A DNA stretch of 64,000 bases, taken from Halorhodospira halochloris. GTDB lineage: Bacteria; Pseudomonadota; Gammaproteobacteria; Nitrococcales; Halorhodospiraceae. Position numbers and translations under genes: made by a program. Shown here in pieces: positions 44,794 to 54,237 of the stretch (the first letter of the stretch is position 1; every line of letters begins with the position of its first letter). The notes beneath the pieces were generated by a model, which was given only the letters and a program-made list of their open reading frames with translations, had not been told where the DNA came from and did no database searches. Where the stretch lies: NCBI RefSeq assembly GCF_002356555.2, contig NZ_AP017372.2, positions 434,001 to 498,000 of the forward strand. Reading direction: 5' to 3'.

Positions 44794-44864
44794 AGGAATC
44801 CCCTTAATCGCGCAGTTAGCCAGAAAGGCATATATAATAGACATATTTTGTTTCCTAGATGTTA

Positions 44865-45740
44865 CTAACCGAGCTTGGCTGCGGGAATATCTATAAGGCC
44901 GGTTAGGATTGCGGCGGCCAATATCCATACGTAAAAGGAGAATATTTTAAGTTGTGCTCGGTACAGGAAATAGACAACTAATTTTAGCGAAATGATGCCA
45001 ACTATGGCGGCCACCACAAAACCGACTAGCAGCGCGGTTATGCTGACTTCACCTAGGCCGCCGAGGCGGTAGACGTCGATGGCGTGGAGTAGGGTGGCTG
45101 CGCAGATGGTCGGGATCGCCAGGAAGAAGCTGTACTCGGCTGCCCAGCGCCGTTTAAGGCCGGCAAACAGGCCGAATATTATGGTCATGGCGCTGCGCGA
45201 GATTCCTGGCATGAGGGCAAAGCCCTGGGCAACGCCGATGATGGTGGCTGTACCAATACCGGTCTTTTTAAGGCTGCGCCGTCGCCGCGGCAGCTTATCG
45301 GTAATAAACAGCAGCGCGCCGGTGACAATGAGCGCCGCTGCGACCATCGAGGGGGTGGCGAAGGCGTGCTCAAAGAACGCCTTTAACGACAGGCCGACTA
45401 TCCCGGTAAAGAGTACCGAGAGCATGCCGAGCAGGAAGAGGCGGGCGAATAGCGGTGGGCCTTGGAATTTGCCGGCGCTCGCCCATTGGTACCCTTGCTG
45501 GATTACCTCGCCGGTAAAGCGGCGTAGGCTAGGCCAGAAGACGACGGCTATGGAGATTAGGGTGCCGACATGTACTACCAGGTTGAAAAGCAGCATCTCG
45601 GCGCTGTCCGGGGCCGGTAAAGAATGGCCCTGGCCGATCAGCCAGTGCTCGAGTAGCACCATGTGAGCGGTGGAGCTGACCGGCAAAAACATGAATACGC
45701 CCTGGACGATGCCGAGCAGGACGGCGATCCAAATTGCCAT
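44865..45740 (-). CDS. uppP: undecaprenyl-diphosphatase
   Basis: 291 aa, about eight membrane helices. Signature regions FLPVSSTAHMVLLEHWL and ALMPGISRSAMTIIFGL line the active site. Recycles undecaprenyl pyrophosphate for cell-wall and surface-polysaccharide synthesis. GAGGT lies 7 nt before the ATG. Confidence 0.95.
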   Translation of the reverse strand: MAIWIAVLLGIVQGVFMFLPVSSTAHMVLLEHWLIGQGHSLPAPDSAEMLLFNLVVHVGTLISIAVVFWPSLRRFTGEVIQQGYQWASAGKFQGPPLFARLFLLGMLSVLFTGIVGLSLKAFFEHAFATPSMVAAALIVTGALLFITDKLPRRRRSLKKTGIGTATIIGVAQGFALMPGISRSAMTIIFGLFAGLKRRWAAEYSFFLAIPTICAATLLHAIDVYRLGGLGEVSITALLVGFVVAAIVGIISLKLVVYFLYRAQLKIFSFYVWILAAAILTGLIDIPAAKLG

Positions 45741-45761
45741 AGGTTGACCTCATACTGCTTG

Positions 45762-45914
45762 TGCGGCCTCTAAACGGCTGTGATGGTACTCCACCCCGCA
45801 GAGAGGACCCCATGAATCATGAATCCTCTCCTAAGGGTTAATAGCGCCTTTATGGTGCTAACCCCCCGCAGTGGGGTGCTGGCGTGGCTCACAGCGGCAG
45901 TTTTAGAAGTGCCC
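45762..45914. repeat. palindromic repeat with divergent core, copy 11
   Basis: Same kind of termini (GGCCTCTAAAC and TTTTAGAAGTGCCC) and complementary arms with CCACCCCGC, but the core is different: GGACCCCATGAATC and GGTTAATAGCGCC...GGTGCTAACC. The GGACNCCRTGAATC start still resembles the common core read on the minus strand. Confidence 0.75.
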
Positions 45915-45937
45915 GCGTTACTAAAGAGGGGGTAAGG

Positions 45938-46088
45938 GTAACCTCTAAAAACTTCGCCGGCGCCACCATCCGCCCCGGTGTGGAGGTCTTGGCGCCAGGG
46001 ATGGCGCCATGAAGCCTCCAGGGATGGATTCACGGCGTCCTCCACACCGGGGCGGATGGTGGCGCCGGCGAAGTTTTTAGAGGTTCCC
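45938..46088 (+). repeat. covarying-arm palindromic repeat, copy 12
   Basis: GCCGGCGCCACC-type arms, near-perfect palindrome. TAAGGG occurs on both sides of the element. Lies 24 nt from copy 11, between uppP and the OM protein gene. Confidence 0.92.
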
Positions 46089-46116
46089 TAAGGGGCTCCC
46101 CGGGAATTGTCATGAC

Positions 46117-46869
46117 TTAAAAGCGGATGGCATCGAAACGGATACCGAAGTAGTACTCGTCGTGGGCACCGCTGGTGAACTCTCGCCCGTAAGCTAGATC
46201 CAGCTGGACTAAGTCATTGAATATGCTGCGGCTTATCCCGGCGATACCGTCGATGTTGGTGTCATCTTCGGTGTTATCACTTAGTTGCAGTATTACGTCC
46301 CAGCGCTCAGTAAAGCGAAAGTCCATGCCTAATGCCCAGAGCCCTTCTGTATCGTCTGTCTGATTGTTATGAGTGGCGCCGAGGTTGGCGTGCAGCGTGG
46401 TGCGCTCGCCCCACCTGACGGTGGCGGGGATTACAAGGTAGTGGTCGTGGCGGCGTTCATTACTGTAGTCGTAATGCATGCCGGCTGCCCAGCCCAGGCC
46501 ATAGCCGTCGCGGTGGGGTTCGCGCCACATCTGTTTGGCCTGGACGTTGGCGAACGCTGCGCCGTCCTCACCTTCTTTGCCGTAGCTGCCCAGCCCCATG
46601 CCGGCTTGCCAGTTGCCCGCCCGGCGCAGGTTGAGGTTGGCGAAGGTGGCCATCTCGTCGCCGATCGACCGTTTGTCGTGGTGCTGTTGCCAGAGTTCAA
46701 AGCGGCCGGTGCGCCGATCTATCAGTTCGGCCTCAATTAGCCGATAGCCATCTCCGGGGATCGGGAAGCCTTTGCCAAAAGGCCCTCCCGCGGCAGCAAC
46801 AGGGTTCATCGCCAAGGTGACCGCAGCGCCGAGTGCAGCGATACCCAAACTCAGCTTATGACGCAGCAT
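46117..46869 (-). CDS. predicted outer-membrane beta-barrel protein
   Basis: 250 aa with a signal peptide ([23 protein letters not shown] to AAA). The rest has alternating strands rich in aromatic residues ([39 protein letters not shown]) and ends in Phe, as in outer-membrane proteins. GGGAGG precedes the ATG. Divergent from metG. No family name recognised. Confidence 0.6.
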   Translation of the reverse strand: MLRHKLSLGIAALGAAVTLAMNPVAAAGGPFGKGFPIPGDGYRLIEAELIDRRTGRFELWQQHHDKRSIGDEMATFANLNLRRAGNWQAGMGLGSYGKEGEDGAAFANVQAKQMWREPHRDGYGLGWAAGMHYDYSNERRHDHYLVIPATVRWGERTTLHANLGATHNNQTDDTEGLWALGMDFRFTERWDVILQLSDNTEDDTNIDGIAGISRSIFNDLVQLDLAYGREFTSGAHDEYYFGIRFDAIRF

Positions 46870-46974
46870 GTATCCTCCCTCAGGGTTAGTTGTGCCAGGA
46901 TACTAAAAAATTGCCGCCGATCCTGGCATAATGTTCTGTTTACCATTTCCAGCAAAAGCAGATCTAAGAAGTCT

Positions 46975-49032
46975 ATGGCAAGACGCATACTCGTCACCAG
47001 CGCCTTACCCTATGCCAACGGCCCGATCCACCTCGGTCATTTGGTTGAGTACATCCAGACCGATATCTGGGCCCGCTTTCAGCGTCTGCGTGGCCACGAA
47101 TGCTACTACGTTTGCGCTGACGATGCCCATGGCACACCGATTATGCTCAAGGCGCGTGAGCTCGGGCTGGCCCCGGAGCAGCTCATCGAGCAGATGGCGG
47201 CAGCTCATCAGCGTGACTTCGCCGATTTTCTGATCGATTTTGACTGCTATCATTCAACCCACTCAGCGGAGAACCGCCACTTCGCCGAGCTGATCTATCA
47301 GCGCCTGTGCGAGGGGGGGCATATCGAGCGGCGCACTATTGAACAGCTCTATGACCCCCAAGAGGGCATGTTTCTGCCCGATCGCTACATCAAGGGCACC
47401 TGTCCACGCTGCGCCGCCGCCGATCAGTACGGCGATTCCTGCGAGGTTTGCGGTGCCACTTATACGCCTGTCGAGCTGCGTGATGCGATCTCGGTTATCT
47501 CCGGGGAGCGGCCTGTTGTCCGCGAAAGCGAGCATTACTTCTTTCGTCTTGCCGATTTCGAGCCAATGCTACGCGAATGGACCAGCCCTGAACACCTCCA
47601 GGCGGAGGTTGTCAACAAGCTCAATGAGTGGTTTGAGGCCGGCTTAAGGGATTGGGATATCTCTCGTGACCCGCCGTATTTCGGTTTTCGTATCCCCGGT
47701 ACCGAGGAGAAGTACTTCTACGTCTGGCTGGATGCACCGATTGGCTATATGGCCAGTTTCCGTAAGCTGGCCGACGAGCGGGGGATAGATTTTGACGCCT
47801 TCTGGGATGCCTCTGCTGCAGAGGGCGAGCTCTATCACTTCATCGGCAAGGATATCGCCTACTTTCATACCCTGTTTTGGCCGGCGATGCTCCACGGGGC
47901 GGGGTTCCGCACCCCGAGCGCTGTCTTCTGCCACGGTTTTATGACCATAGACGGGCAGAAGATGTCGAAGTCGCGGGGGACCTTTATCACTGCCCGAACT
48001 TATCTTGAGCATCTCGATCCGGAGTATCTGCGCTACTATATCGCCGCCAAGCTGGGCCCGGGTGTCGAGGATATCGATCTGTCTTTCGACGACTTCATGC
48101 AGCGTGTCAATTCGGATGTGGTCGGCAAGTTAGTCAATATCGCTAGCCGCTGCGCCGGTTTCATTACCAAGCGTTTTGACGGGCGGTTAGCCCCCAGTCT
48201 GCCGGAGCCGACCCTCTATCGTGAGTTTGCCGCCAAGTCTGAGCGTATCGCCGAGCTTTATGAGGGCCGTGACTACTGTCGGGCCCTGCGTGAAATCATG
48301 GCGATGGCCGATCAGGCTAACCAGTATATAGATGCTGAAAAGCCTTGGGAGGTGATCAAGGATAGTGAGCGAGCTGCTGAGGTGCAGGGCGTCTGTACGG
48401 TTGGGCTGAATCTGTTTCGGGTGCTGATAGTCATGATAAAACCGGTTATGCCCCGCTTGGCTGCGGACTCGGAGGCGTTTCTCAATTTGCCTGAACAAAG
48501 CTGGAGCGATATCCAGCAGCCGCTGCTTGACCACCCGATAGAGCGCTTCAAGCCGCTAAAAACCAGAATCGATCAACAGCAGGTAGAGGCCATAATGGAA
48601 GCATCCAAACAGAATCTAAGTGGCAGCGACTCGGGTAGCGAGACGGTCAGCGGACAGGCGGGCGAGGACCCTTCAGACGGGCGGTTAGCCGCTGACCCAA
48701 TTGAGCCAGAATGCACCATTGAGGATTTTTCCCGGCTTGATCTGCGCATCGCTCGGGTAGCCAAGGCCGAGTTGGTGGAGGGGGCGGATAAGCTGCTCCG
48801 TCTCGAACTCGATCTGGGTGGCGAGACGCGCCAGGTGTTCGCCGGTGTGCGCCAGGCTTATGAGCCTGAGCAGTTGATCGGCAAGCATGTTGTCTGCCTG
48901 GCCAATCTCAAGCCGCGCAAGATGCGCTTCGGCACGTCGGAAGGTATGGTGCTGTGCGCCGGTCCGGGTGGCGATCAACTCTGGGTGGTTGGCCCCGAGC
49001 AGGGTGCTGAGCCCGGTATGCGGGTCAAGTAA
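46975..49032 (+). CDS. metG: methionyl-tRNA synthetase
   Basis: 685 aa from ATG 46975; a longer frame upstream lacks family similarity. HIGH motif appears as [10 protein letters not shown], zinc knuckle region [23 protein letters not shown] in [11 protein letters not shown], and a C-terminal tRNA-binding (Arc1p/EMAP-like) domain from about 580 ([26 protein letters not shown]). A Ser/Asp-rich linker separates the domains. Confidence 0.97.
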   Translation: MARRILVTSALPYANGPIHLGHLVEYIQTDIWARFQRLRGHECYYVCADDAHGTPIMLKARELGLAPEQLIEQMAAAHQRDFADFLIDFDCYHSTHSAENRHFAELIYQRLCEGGHIERRTIEQLYDPQEGMFLPDRYIKGTCPRCAAADQYGDSCEVCGATYTPVELRDAISVISGERPVVRESEHYFFRLADFEPMLREWTSPEHLQAEVVNKLNEWFEAGLRDWDISRDPPYFGFRIPGTEEKYFYVWLDAPIGYMASFRKLADERGIDFDAFWDASAAEGELYHFIGKDIAYFHTLFWPAMLHGAGFRTPSAVFCHGFMTIDGQKMSKSRGTFITARTYLEHLDPEYLRYYIAAKLGPGVEDIDLSFDDFMQRVNSDVVGKLVNIASRCAGFITKRFDGRLAPSLPEPTLYREFAAKSERIAELYEGRDYCRALREIMAMADQANQYIDAEKPWEVIKDSERAAEVQGVCTVGLNLFRVLIVMIKPVMPRLAADSEAFLNLPEQSWSDIQQPLLDHPIERFKPLKTRIDQQQVEAIMEASKQNLSGSDSGSETVSGQAGEDPSDGRLAADPIEPECTIEDFSRLDLRIARVAKAELVEGADKLLRLELDLGGETRQVFAGVRQAYEPEQLIGKHVVCLANLKPRKMRFGTSEGMVLCAGPGGDQLWVVGPEQGAEPGMRVK

Positions 49033-49081
49033 GGGTCGGATTGACCTGTTGTGGATGTGTTTTTGACCCGCGGAGGTTGCG

Positions 49082-49648
49082 ATGACGATCAAGTCCGATA
49101 GCTGGATCAGGCAGAAGGCCGAACACGAGGGGATGATAGACCCATTCGAGCCTGGGCAGGTGCGCGAGGTCGACGGCGAGCGGGTGATCTCCTACGGCAC
49201 CTCGAGCTACGGCTATGATGTGCGCTGTGCCAAGGATTTTAAGATCTTCACCAACATCAACTCTGCGGTGGTCGATCCGAAGGGGTTCGATGAAAACAGT
49301 TTCGTCGATGTGCACGCCGATGTTTGTATCATCCCGCCGAATTCATTCGCCCTCGCCTATACGCTCGAGTATCTGCGCATCCCGCGCAATGTGCTGACCA
49401 TCTGTCTGGGTAAGTCGACCTACGCTCGCTGTGGGATCATCGTCAATGTCACGCCGCTCGAGCCGGAGTGGGAAGGGCATGTGACCCTGGAGTTTTCCAA
49501 CACGACCCCGCTGCCGGCGAAGATTTACGCCAATGAGGGGGTGGCGCAGATGCTCTTTTTTGAGTCTGATGAGGTCTGTACTACTTCTTATGCTGATAGG
49601 GGTGGTAAGTATATGGGTCAGCGGGGGGTGACGCTGCCGCGCTCTTGA
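49082..49648 (+). CDS. dcd: dCTP deaminase
   Basis: 188 aa. [48 protein letters not shown] and [11 protein letters not shown] are family signatures. Makes dUTP from dCTP. GGAGG 6 nt upstream; 49 nt after metG, likely co-transcribed. Confidence 0.96.
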   Translation: MTIKSDSWIRQKAEHEGMIDPFEPGQVREVDGERVISYGTSSYGYDVRCAKDFKIFTNINSAVVDPKGFDENSFVDVHADVCIIPPNSFALAYTLEYLRIPRNVLTICLGKSTYARCGIIVNVTPLEPEWEGHVTLEFSNTTPLPAKIYANEGVAQMLFFESDEVCTTSYADRGGKYMGQRGVTLPRS

Positions 49649-49665
49649 GGCGCAAAAGGGCGGCT

Positions 49666-49889
49666 CTAATCGCTGCGCTGTGGAGTAATCGCTCTGCTGT
49701 GCCTGGCACGCCCCGCTGTGGAGAAATCGCCCCGCTGTGCCAGGCACGCCCCGCTGTGGAGGACGCCGTAAATCCATCCCTGGAGGCTTCATGGCGCCAT
49801 CCATGGCGCCAAGACCTCCACAGCGGGACGTGCCTGGCACAGCGGGGCGATTACTCCACAGCGGAAGGGCCTGGCACAGCGAGGCGATC
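49666..49889 (-). repeat. palindromic repeat with extended duplicated arms, copy 13
   Basis: Core as usual on the minus strand; arms extend to ~80 nt on each side and contain tandem CGCTGTGCCAGGCACG / CCGCTGTGGAG units, kept complementary between arms. The largest copy in the window, following dcd. Confidence 0.88.
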
Positions 49890-49993
49890 AGAGTCAAATC
49901 GACTGTAATCACGTACCCGCCAGTTGTAGTATTGATAACTGATGGCTGCTAAAGCCGATAAGAAGTCGTGCTCGACGTGCCCTAAAGGTGCCT

Positions 49994-51139
49994 CTAAAAC
50001 TCCCGCCAAGGCAGGATCTGAATCCCGCGTTGAATGCGCGATTCGTTACCGGCATAGATCAGTTGCGGCGTGACTGCCGCGTCGCCAGCTAGTTCGCACC
50101 AGCGCTCAAGGCCGCGAAATGCGTCGCGGGTAACCGTCGCTCCAGCCTTAATCTCTACCGGCTGCAGCCGGTCGCCGCAATCGATTACCAGGTCGACCTC
50201 GCGCCCGGTACGATCACGCCAAAATGAGATATTGCTAGGACGTCCGGTGTTCCAGCGCGCTTTCAGGTGCTCGGCTAATACCCAGCTCTCGAATAGCGCC
50301 CCACGCAGCGGATGGGTGGCGAGCTGCTGGGCGTTTTCTATGCCGAGCAGCCAGCATGCAAGTCCGGAATCCAGCATGTACAGTTTGGGAGTTTTGACCA
50401 GGCGCTTGTTGAAGTTGCGGTGATGTGGTGCTAGCCGATGGATGATATAGCTAGCCTCAAGCACGGAAAGCCATTCACGGATGGTGTTATGGCTGACTCC
50501 GGTCTCCTCAGCAAGGGCCGATTGGTTGAGTAGTTGTCCCGTTCGCCCCGCGGTCAGGCGCAGGAAGCGCTGAAAAAGAGTCAGGTCACGGACACCGAGG
50601 AGCTGGCGAACATCGCGCTCCAGGTAGGTCTGCACATAGGAGCCATGCCAGAGGGAGGGGTCGACCGGTCGGTCGTAAATTGGCGGGTAACTGCCCCGCC
50701 ACAGAACTTCATGGATATGTTCCGGGAGCTGTTGAGCGGCCTGTAGCTCGTCGCGGGCGAAAGGCAGTAGTGTTAGCATGCCAACCCGTCCGGCTAGGCT
50801 CTGAGTCACGGCCGAAACCATGCCGAACTGCTGTGATCCGGTCAAGATCCATTCGCCTAGACGGCCGCTCTGATCGACCCGCCCCTGCAGGTAAGAGAAC
50901 AGCTCTGGACAACGCTGCACTTCATCTAGAATGGCGCCTTGCGGGTACTGTGCCAGGAAGCCGCGCGGATCTTCTGTAGCAAACTCCCGTAGGTCTGGCT
51001 CTTCAAGAGAAATGTAGGGGTGATCGGCGAATAGGGCGCGTACTAAGGTGCTTTTACCGGACTGACGAGGCCCGGTCACGGCGACCACCGGGAAACTGGA
51101 GGCGAGTTGCTTGAGTGTGCTTTGGGCGCGGCGTGGGAT
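49994..51139 (-). CDS. AAA+ ATPase with DUF4143 domain
   Basis: About 381 aa from ATG 51139. Walker A VTGPRQSGKSTLVRALF, Walker B GAILDEVQRCPELF, sensor LTGSQQF, then the DUF4143 C-terminal part with a winged helix and a nuclease-like FWRDRTGREVDLVIDCGDRLQPVEIK. Common in accessory gene pools; molecular role not established. The TAG stop lies in TTTTAGAGGCACC, which matches the termini of the palindromic repeats, although no complete element is present there. Confidence 0.85.
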   Translation of the reverse strand: MPRRAQSTLKQLASSFPVVAVTGPRQSGKSTLVRALFADHPYISLEEPDLREFATEDPRGFLAQYPQGAILDEVQRCPELFSYLQGRVDQSGRLGEWILTGSQQFGMVSAVTQSLAGRVGMLTLLPFARDELQAAQQLPEHIHEVLWRGSYPPIYDRPVDPSLWHGSYVQTYLERDVRQLLGVRDLTLFQRFLRLTAGRTGQLLNQSALAEETGVSHNTIREWLSVLEASYIIHRLAPHHRNFNKRLVKTPKLYMLDSGLACWLLGIENAQQLATHPLRGALFESWVLAEHLKARWNTGRPSNISFWRDRTGREVDLVIDCGDRLQPVEIKAGATVTRDAFRGLERWCELAGDAAVTPQLIYAGNESRIQRGIQILPWREF

Positions 51140-51249
51140 CATTGTGCTGATTGTAAGTGCTGCTTCCAATTAGCACAATGAGTGCTCAACTTCATTCTGT
51201 AATTGCTCTTGGCAGACAAAGTAACAAGCTATTTATTCCCCGGTGACTG

Positions 51250-51370
51250 CTGATCCCGCTGTGCCAGGCACGTTCCCGCTGTGGAGGTCTTGGCGCCATG
51301 GATGGCGCCATGAAGCCTCCAGGGATGGATTTACGGCGTCCTCCACAGCGGGGCGTGCCTGGCACAGCGG
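51250..51370 (+). repeat. palindromic repeat with tail of tandem repeats, copy 14
   Basis: Arms CCCGCTGTGCCAGGCACG and complement, same arm type as copy 13. The right arm runs directly into a 37-bp tandem array. Confidence 0.88.
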
Positions 51371-51560
51371 GTCGATTACGCCGAGCGGGGCGAGCCTGGC
51401 ACAGCGGGTCGATTACGCCGAGCGGGGCGTGCCTGGCACAGCGGGTCGATTACGCCGAGCGGGGCGAGCCTGGCACAGAGGGGCGATTACGCCGAGCGGG
51501 GCGAGCCTGGCACAGCGGGTCGATTACGCCGAGCGGGGCATGCCTGCACAGCAGGCCGCT
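51357..51560. repeat. 37-bp tandem repeat array (minisatellite)
   Basis: Five full units plus a worn sixth, starting at 51357, 51394, 51431, 51468, 51505 and 51542. Each begins GCCTGGCACAGCGGG and contains GATTACGCCGAGCGGGGC. Units derive from the right arm of copy 14. Not CRISPR: there are no spacers. Confidence 0.93.
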
Positions 51561-51572
51561 TAAAGGCATCGG

Positions 51573-52307
51573 CTAAAGATCCCCACTGACCGAGCGCAGT
51601 TCCATAACCAGAGTCTGACCGCTGGCAATATGCTCAATCTTAAGCGGCAGATTATGCCGCTGCGGATCAACCCAGGCACTCGACTCCTCATCATCGTCAC
51701 GCCGCATCTTAATTCTCAGCGCCTCGAACCTGCCCGCAGCGACGCGGATCTCCTCCCGTCCCATGCGCTTAAAGGTGTACTCTTTGACATCACCGCCGTC
51801 AACGATAGCGTAAGTCAGCTCATCATCTTCGCTATGCATGAGATCGCGCATAATGAGCATCTGCGGTAGCAGGCGATCTACATAGTGCTCTTGCAGCTCG
51901 ATCGACTCACCATCGTCAAAATGGATCTTGCCGGCATCACGATCGAAGATTATGTCCTCGACCTTCTCATCCCGCCCTTCTCGCTCATGGAGGAAATAGT
52001 CGGGGCGAGGCCTGCCGCTAGCCGTTAAGCGCCCTTCACTGGTGTCCGTATAGTCGGTGCCGAGAGCGGCACGGGCGATGCCTTGCGGGGCAACAAACAT
52101 CTGATAGCGATACCTGTCTGGCCGGGGGTAGGAGAGCTCGAGTGTGCTTCTGCCGAGGGTAAATACCCCGTATTTGACGTCATACTCGGCAAAAAAAGCG
52201 GGGATAGGCTCAGTTTGCTCTGCCCTTAGCCGCTCTGTATGAAGCAGGCCGGTGGCGCCGAGGGTAAAGCAGAGAAAAAATGCCGGCAGACTAGTCAGTG
52301 CTCGCAT
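51573..52307 (-). CDS. DUF3108 periplasmic protein
   Basis: About 244 aa from ATG 52307, inside the 3' end of purN. Signal peptide ([27 protein letters not shown]). FFAEYDVKYGVFTLGRSTLEL and the late WVDPQRHNLPLKIEH match DUF3108, often found beside purN in gammaproteobacteria. Function unknown. Confidence 0.82.
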   Translation of the reverse strand: MRALTSLPAFFLCFTLGATGLLHTERLRAEQTEPIPAFFAEYDVKYGVFTLGRSTLELSYPRPDRYRYQMFVAPQGIARAALGTDYTDTSEGRLTASGRPRPDYFLHEREGRDEKVEDIIFDRDAGKIHFDDGESIELQEHYVDRLLPQMLIMRDLMHSEDDELTYAIVDGGDVKEYTFKRMGREEIRVAAGRFEALRIKMRRDDDEESSAWVDPQRHNLPLKIEHIASGQTLVMELRSVSGDL

Positions 52308-52977
52308 GCTGGGCGTTCTCTGTTTCTTCTTCGTGTAATCGAACTGGAGATCTGAGTTGCTCGCCGTCAAGGCGGGGCAAATTGCCATCGAGTTCCAGGC
52401 GGCCACTGCTCAGCCAATCCACCGCTCGCGGGTAGATTAGGTGTTCCATGCGCTGGGTTCGGCGCTGGAGTGTCTGCTCCGTATCTTGCTCGGTAACTCT
52501 TATCACCCCCTGGATTATTGATGGCCCGGCGTCGAGCTCAGGGGTTACAAAATGGACCGTGCAGCCGTGTTCGCTGACTTGCTCCTCAAGCGCCCGCTGG
52601 TGGGTGTGCAGACCACGGAAAGCGGGTAGCAATGAGGGGTGGATGTTAAGGAGGCGGCCCCAGAACGGTTCTATGAAGGTTGGGGTTAAGATGCGCATGA
52701 AGCCAGCTAGCACGACGATATCTGTGTCGAGCTCCTTGAGCTTGGCGACTAGTGCTGCGTCAAATGATTCGCGATCGGGGTAGTTGCGGTGATCTACCAC
52801 GTGCTGTTCAAGGCCGGCTGCAGCTGCACGCTGGAGTCCGTAGGCATCATTACGGTTGCTGATAACAGCGCTTATCTCGCCGGCTAGAGCGCCCTGCGCA
52901 GCAGCATCGAGCAGGGCCTGGAGGTTGCTGCCGCTGCCCGAAATTAAGACTGCAATGCGTGGTTTGGGGCTAGTCAC
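52291..52977 (-). CDS. purN: phosphoribosylglycinamide formyltransferase
   Basis: 228 aa. [14 protein letters not shown] (phosphate site), [25 protein letters not shown] with the catalytic His, and [19 protein letters not shown] start overlapping the purM stop (GTGA). Transfers formyl to GAR in purine synthesis. Slightly long C-terminus. Confidence 0.95.
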   Translation of the reverse strand: MTSPKPRIAVLISGSGSNLQALLDAAAQGALAGEISAVISNRNDAYGLQRAAAAGLEQHVVDHRNYPDRESFDAALVAKLKELDTDIVVLAGFMRILTPTFIEPFWGRLLNIHPSLLPAFRGLHTHQRALEEQVSEHGCTVHFVTPELDAGPSIIQGVIRVTEQDTEQTLQRRTQRMEHLIYPRAVDWLSSGRLELDGNLPRLDGEQLRSPVRLHEEETENAQHASTD

Positions 52978-54020
52978 ACTGCTACCCCGTCGATCTTTAG
53001 TCTTGTTCCGTGATCGTTGTCGTACTCGGTTATAACACCTAACTGCCAGGCTGCAATGTCATTGTTATTGAGGTGCTCAAGGGCCGGCTCGAGGTCTGTG
53101 GCCTTGACACAGATGACGAATCCTACACCGCAGTTGAAGGTGCGCAGCATCTCGCTGGTTTCGATATTGCCGGCCTTGGCGAGCCAGTGGAATATTTCCG
53201 GCCACTGCCAGCCATCCAGGTTAGCTGAGCAGCTCGCCGGGAGCATGCGCGGGAGGTTCTCCGGCAGGCCGCCACCGGTGATGTGGGCAAGCCCTTTAAC
53301 CGGGAACTTGGCGAGCAGATCGAGCACTGTGCCGACGTAAATGCGGGTTGGTTCGAGGAGCAAATCGAGCAAAGGCGCCCCTGCTACCTGTTCTGCTTGC
53401 GGATTGGGATGTTGGTCGAGGATGCGGCGAATGAGCGAGTAGCCATTGGCGTGCGGGCCGGAGGAGGGTAAGGCGATTAGTGCATCGCCGGGGCTAATGG
53501 TGGTGCCTTCGATCAGCTCGCTGCGCTCGACGATGCCGACGCAAAAACCTGCTAGATCGTAATCCTCGCCACTGTATATGCCCGGCATTTCGGCTGTTTC
53601 ACCGCCGAGCAGGGCGGCTCCGGCCTCGCGGCATCCGGCCGCTATGCCCTCGATTACTGCCTGAGCGGTGTCGATATCAAGCTTACCGGTGGCGTAATAG
53701 TCCAGGAAGAAGAGCGGCTCGGCGCCTTGAACCACGACGTCGTTGGCACACATGGCCACCAGATCGGCGCCGATCCCGCTGTGTTGGCCTGTCTCTATAG
53801 CTAGGCGGAGCTTAGTGCCGACACCGTCGGTGCCGGCGACCATTACCGGTCGGTTATATCCGCTGGGTAGCTCGACTAAGCCGCCAAAGCCGCCAATACC
53901 GCCCAACACTTCCGGGCGGCGGGTGGCCTCGACCGCCGATCGGATGCGGTTCACCAGCTCGTTGCCGGCATCTATATCAACACCAGCCGCGCTGTAGGTC
54001 ATGGGTTTTTGTTCTGACAA
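52974..54020 (-). CDS. purM: phosphoribosylformylglycinamidine cyclo-ligase
   Basis: About 348 aa using a TTG start at 54020, chosen because GGGAGAG lies about 7 nt upstream; GTG 54074 and ATG 54002 are alternatives. [44 protein letters not shown] and [15 protein letters not shown] are AIR synthetase signatures. Operon purM-purN-DUF3108. Confidence 0.95.
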   Translation of the reverse strand: MSEQKPMTYSAAGVDIDAGNELVNRIRSAVEATRRPEVLGGIGGFGGLVELPSGYNRPVMVAGTDGVGTKLRLAIETGQHSGIGADLVAMCANDVVVQGAEPLFFLDYYATGKLDIDTAQAVIEGIAAGCREAGAALLGGETAEMPGIYSGEDYDLAGFCVGIVERSELIEGTTISPGDALIALPSSGPHANGYSLIRRILDQHPNPQAEQVAGAPLLDLLLEPTRIYVGTVLDLLAKFPVKGLAHITGGGLPENLPRMLPASCSANLDGWQWPEIFHWLAKAGNIETSEMLRTFNCGVGFVICVKATDLEPALEHLNNNDIAAWQLGVITEYDNDHGTRLKIDGVAV

Positions 54021-54237
54021 TTTTCTCTCCCGCTTCGATCTTCCTGGCTGTTGGATCTGCTCAGTGGTGCTCACAGTTTAGCCGCAAAGCGTTGGGTGCG
54101 GGTGCGGCTCATGCTATTTTAGAGCACTTTGTTGCTAACCTTACCAGTCTTTGGGCATGCATCTCGAATATATATATCGCCACTGGGCTCTTCTACAAAC
54201 CTCTTGTGCCTCGGTCAGCCGCATTGCTGAAGGTGTT

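Noticed and set aside
46858-46974. N-terminal extension of metG
   Set aside because: The added residues overlap the start of the divergent gene and precede the usual [16 protein letters not shown] start.
51357-51560. Possible CRISPR array
   Set aside because: The 37-bp units are directly joined, with no unique spacers and no cas genes nearby.
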